Shown: positions 60,470 through 64,000 of the stretch, piece by piece | How positions within the stretch are numbered: position 1 is the stretch's first letter | Layout: the number at the start of each line of letters is the position of its first letter | NCBI GenBank assembly: GCA_036346275.1 | Contig: CM070713.1 | Span: forward strand, 53,687,567 to 53,751,566 | DNA: 64,000 nt | Source: Otatea glauca | Lineage: Eukaryota; Streptophyta; Magnoliopsida; Poales; Poaceae | Reading direction: 5' to 3' | Notes under the pieces: generated by a model | What the model saw: only the letters and a program-made list of their open reading frames with translations | Told to the model about the DNA's origin: nothing | The model's database searches: none | Made by a program: the position numbers and the translations under genes

Positions 60470-62212
60470 TCACTTCTTCACGGTGGTTTCCGCCGCCTCC
60501 TTCCCGCGGGCATTTTCAGGTGGATTCACAGTCGTCTCCGGGTTCGATCCACCAGGGATGTCAGCACCAGGATTCGCGGTAACCTATATATATATATATA
60601 CAAACAAGTGCATGCATGTTATCAATCAGTAGCCGTACTAGTAGATTGTCTGATATGCACTGGCATCCCTAAAAATCGTAAAAGTAATTAGGGATCGATT
60701 CTTCTATGGTATGATTTTTATTTCTTCTTGTCTGATTTAGCCGTTGACTGATTTGGGATTTGTGAAATGGCAAAATGTAAAAATGATTTATGTTGTTACA
60801 AACCATTGAAAAAGACTATATAATTATACATGTAAAGTGTACACTTCATTGAATTTTTTTTAGTTTTGCCACTTTTATCAATTGTGCATAAGTAATCCTA
60901 TACAAACAGTTGCCAAAGGGCGAAGTGAATCAAATAAGCACAAGTACTATATATGGTGCTAGGCTGCTAGCTTTCCTTTTCTCTAGGTAGTTTTTATCGC
61001 TTGACGATAAGAACAGTCAGTCATCAAGTGGCTCCAGTACTCATGCCATCGTCTAGCGAAATGCAGTGTGAACTGTGCATGTCAAAAAGGTGCAGTTCGA
61101 TCCATCGTACGTTACTTCTAGAGAACAAAAATATAACCACGATAATAACAAAATAAAGTTAATTTGGACGGATTTGCATGCGCTGCGATTACCCCGTTGT
61201 GCACGTTGCTGGAAGCACCGTTGCGGCCATACTGCCTCATATATTCCTCCTGCAGTTATCGAGTAGGAGTTAATCAATTCCGGCGACTTCTTCAGGGTGG
61301 AAACTAATTAATGGTAGGTGTATCGCCAATGATCTGTTTGGTAAAAAAAGTATTCTGAATGATCAACGCCTCATCTATCTGTATTGAAACCCTAACATGT
61401 AGATCTTTTCTGTTCTTGGTTTAGTTGGTCAAATAATTTTTCACACAGATAACCAGCAAATGTTGTACGTATAGAAATAGCTAAATATCAAATGCACAAC
61501 TATTCATAAGCAGTTGCAAACATAGAACTAAGAGATTGATCTATACTATAGCTAGTCATAATTAAGCATCGTCTCAACAGAAGTATCAATACAAACATAT
61601 ATGCTAGCTTTGGCTTTGCTTCATGGCAATTTTTACATCATATATATATATATAAGCACCCACACCAAAGAAAATATGTATATATATAATTTGAGTATCT
61701 AGAAGTGAATTAATATAAGCAGGTCCATGGATTTCTTTGTCACTTCTTTTTTCCTACAGGACCAACCTACAAGCTACAAGAGATTTCTTGTTCAAGACAG
61801 AGCTAGCTTGGTGCATCACACACACACAAAAGTATTCTTTTTAAACCAACTACACAAGTGTTACGGACGTTTGTAACACGGGAATTTTCTCAATCCTAGC
61901 ATGAATTGTACTGACTACCCAATATTTACGTGAAATATATATAAAATTCATGTGTTCCAAACAGGCTCTCAAATTGTTTTTCATTTAAATAAGTGGCGAA
62001 TTAATTAACACAAATAAACCTAACATAAAAGAGGCACTAGTGCACAGCAAACTGAATACGACTAAGCACACGTAGAATGTGTAACATGGTACAAGCTAGA
62101 ATAGCTAGTCGCAGATAAAGGGTACCCTAAGCTTCAGATCTGCGCCGAAATGAGAGTGAGCGGCTCCACGATATCGTCGTCATTTGGACAAGCCCGGCCT
62201 CAAAGACGCCAT
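60470..62212 (-). pseudogene. Copy 2 of the small three-exon gene, exon 1 frame-shifted
   Basis: Exon 3 (60583-60470) and exon 2 (61249-61193) are intact, with one amino-acid change (A to V near the C-terminus) and the same splice sites. Exon 1 (62212-62126) has a 3-bp loss, a 1-bp gain and a later 1-bp loss, giving a stop at codon 11 (MASLRPGLSK). Either this copy is dead or the local sequence is less reliable; G/C runs nearby are also shorter than in copy 1. Confidence 0.5.
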
Positions 62213-62303
62213 TTCCTCTCAAACCGAAGGTTTTCTGTGGCCCGGGCTAGCTTAAAACTAGCTAGATCGACGCAGATAGCTACAAGGATAAACGAGCTGC
62301 AGG

Positions 62304-62453
62304 CACACGTACGAAGGCATAGCTGGCCTCGGGAGGGGCCCTTTGTAGGCGTCCTAGTTGGGGACCCCACACTGTTAGCTGACGAAGTATACGCGCATAC
62401 ATGCATGGCAAGTGCAAGGCCATCTACAATACCATACAAGGCGTATACACGTA
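62304..62453. other. Copy of the 4105/17769 segment
   Basis: Upstream flank and start of the short Copia LTR, as at 17769. Here GGCCTCGGGAGGGGCCCTTTG replaces a longer G/C run. Confidence 0.8.
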
Positions 62454-62813
62454 TCAGCTTTAGAAGGAAAGAGATAAGCTTTAGATGGAATAGCTGGCTG
62501 TACATAGAAATAGCCTCTGGCTGTTACGCCTCTGCCGATCCTCCTCTATCCATCTAATCTATATATGCATATGTGATTAATGGAAAATGTATTGCGTTGA
62601 ATTCTTTCCGCTTTCATGGTATCAGAGCAGCGTCGCTCCTACGTGACCTCTCACCACCGCTTCCGCATCTAACACTGGCATTGAACCGATTATCGCAGTC
62701 TCTACCTCATCGCCGTACCTGCGATCACACGCATGGCTGCCATACCATCCGAGATCGACCTGCTACGACAGGAAATTGCTGCCCTTCGCCAAGAAGCTGA
62801 CCAGCGCGCTCAG
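62373..62813 (+). mobile_element. Short Copia LTR, PBS and gag start (copy 2)
   Basis: LTR 62373-62616 ends in CA directly before TGGTATCAGAGC (62617-62628). Gag start at ATG 62733 is open for 27 codons, with a heptad pattern of Leu/Ile (LLRQEIAALRQEADQ), until L5-F interrupts it at 62814. The better preserved of the two copies. Confidence 0.75.
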
Positions 62814-64000
62814 TGTAACATCCCGAAAAATGCAATAATATAAAAATTTATATTTTGAATTTGAATATAATTATTTCTGATTTTTCCTGACATTAATGGA
62901 ATTTATTTGGATTTTCCTGGATCTTTGTATTGTGGGAAAAATCAAAACAACTAGAATTAAAGAATGGATAATGGTAAAAAGGTAAAGACGTAAAAGTAAA
63001 AATGAGAAAAATTACCATTTGACCATATTCATGCTGGTAAACCAGTAAAAATACCTAGTAAAAATCTTTAGTGCTGAAATGGAGTAAATAAAATATCTTA
63101 GTCATCTCTTTTTTACTAAAAACAGTAAAGTCAGAATTAATTAAAAACTAGTCATGTGCCCGTGCGTTGCAACGAAAACTCAATTTGCGACAAAAATTTA
63201 TTTGCAAAGAACGTTAACTTTAGTTATGTTTCAATAGTAGGAAAAGTTTGTTCCTCCGAAGAGATTTGACTATTGGGTTAAATCCTCTTCCATCACAACC
63301 GTTCATGTTAGATCCAACGAATTAAGCACTCTGAAGGAGAACGGATGATCGTCACCAACTCTTAATTAGAATTAGTAGAGAGATATCAATCATTACCATT
63401 GAAGGAGAAGAAAGTTATTGCCTTCCTCTTGCAGGAAATTTTCTTACTTCTTGCACGCAGCATTTCTCTTCTCTTCTCTTCCTGCGTGTGTCTCCACTAC
63501 CGACCGGCCTGTCCTCCTGGAGATGAGAGTGGGTGCCCTCTAATAGGAAGTAGATGAAAGCAGAAGGTAGCGTACGCAGGCAGATGGAAGCCAGGTCTCC
63601 CCGACATCTTCGTGATTGGCACGTGATTTGGTTGCGTGATTCTTTCCTTTTAATCTATGCATTTCCAGATATGATGTGATAGAATTCCCGTATTATGGGA
63701 TATGGTGAGTATATCCTTCTATCCATGTAGGACATGATGAGAAAATCCTTCCATTTATAAAATATATAAATAACATCCTTCCATAGTAAGAATATGTGAA
63801 TAGAGATATGCTAAAATAATATTTCTATTAAAAAAATATGATAAAATCCTTCCATCTAAGATATGATTAAATCCTCTTCTAACTGAGCCGTTCATGTCAG
63901 ATCCAATAAATCAGATACTCTAAAGGAGAACGGACCACTGCTACCGACTCCTAATTAGAAGTAGTAGAGATAATCGAAACTTATCAGGAGCCACAAAAAT
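62814..64000 (+). mobile_element. L5-F LTR start portion (copy 2), cut by window edge
   Basis: TGTAACATCCCG start as at 18283, with the Helitron at 63148-63970 inside. Confidence 0.75.
63148..63970 (-). mobile_element. Non-autonomous Helitron (copy 2), 823 bp
   Basis: Same ends as copy 1 (CTAG at 63148 and TCTCTACTAC at 63970, read on minus). Differs by a short CT-rich expansion near 63465-63480. Confidence 0.8.

Larger units (their letters stand above)
57785..64000. repeat. Segmental duplication, copy 2
   Basis: Same order as copy 1 except that 57956-59305 is an LTR fragment in place of copy 1 14397-14777. Runs past the window edge. Shows more single-base indels than copy 1, concentrated at 60640-61030 and 62040-62345. 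Confidence 0.9.

Overview
This window looks like intergenic, repeat-dense nuclear DNA of a grass, most likely rice or another Oryza species. The signs are AT-rich LTRs that begin TGTAACATCC and follow a grass gypsy-type polypurine tract, a Stowaway MITE, CACTA ends with subterminal repeats, and a Helitron with the grass 3' end. The species call is inference. No complete, clearly functional host gene of a known family is present. Almost everything is transposon, transposon fragment, or broken gene.

Layout. 1-1995 is the start part of a long LTR on the minus strand (L5-Z). 1996-4104 is a Copia-like long LTR with two minisatellite blocks and a TATA box. 4105-4254 is a third partial copy of a segment seen twice more later. 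4255 to about 6160 is a CACTA element (E) with an antisense Ulp1-like peptidase pseudogene. About 6820-14223 is the 3' part of L5-D: decayed internal region, polypurine tract, and a 5.5-kb 3' LTR.

14224-19470 and 57785-64000 are two copies of a segmental duplication. Each holds a small minus-strand three-exon gene (intact in copy 1, frame-shifted in copy 2), a Stowaway MITE, a short Copia LTR with primer-binding site and gag start, and an LTR (L5-F) that interrupts that gag and itself contains a Helitron. About 20080-21491 is the end of another CACTA (G) with an antisense plant-mobile-domain pseudogene.

21613-21932 is a recognisable aldose 1-epimerase gene remnant. Its next intron is split by a nest that can be read from target-site duplications: CACTA element I (22173-56923, TSD ATT) holds solo LTR L5-C (25722-56611, TSD AGTTT), which holds L5-A (25860-51299, TSD TACAT), which holds L5-B (33607-47676, left TSD TACTG, right end deleted). 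A PIF-like element with an inner hAT MITE also sits in CACTA I.

The most unusual content is the L5 family. These are LTR elements with LTRs of about 5.4 kb, a tRNA-iMet primer-binding site and a polypurine tract. Where it is complete enough to judge, the internal region (4.4 kb in L5-B) codes for a protein with six CCHC-like zinc knuckles plus two small ORFs shared between copies. I see no reverse transcriptase, integrase or protease. The elements therefore look non-autonomous (LARD-like). Their LTRs carry a GC-rich promoter core that differs between subfamilies while the AT-rich flanks are conserved, and one subfamily has a tRNA-like sequence inside the LTR.
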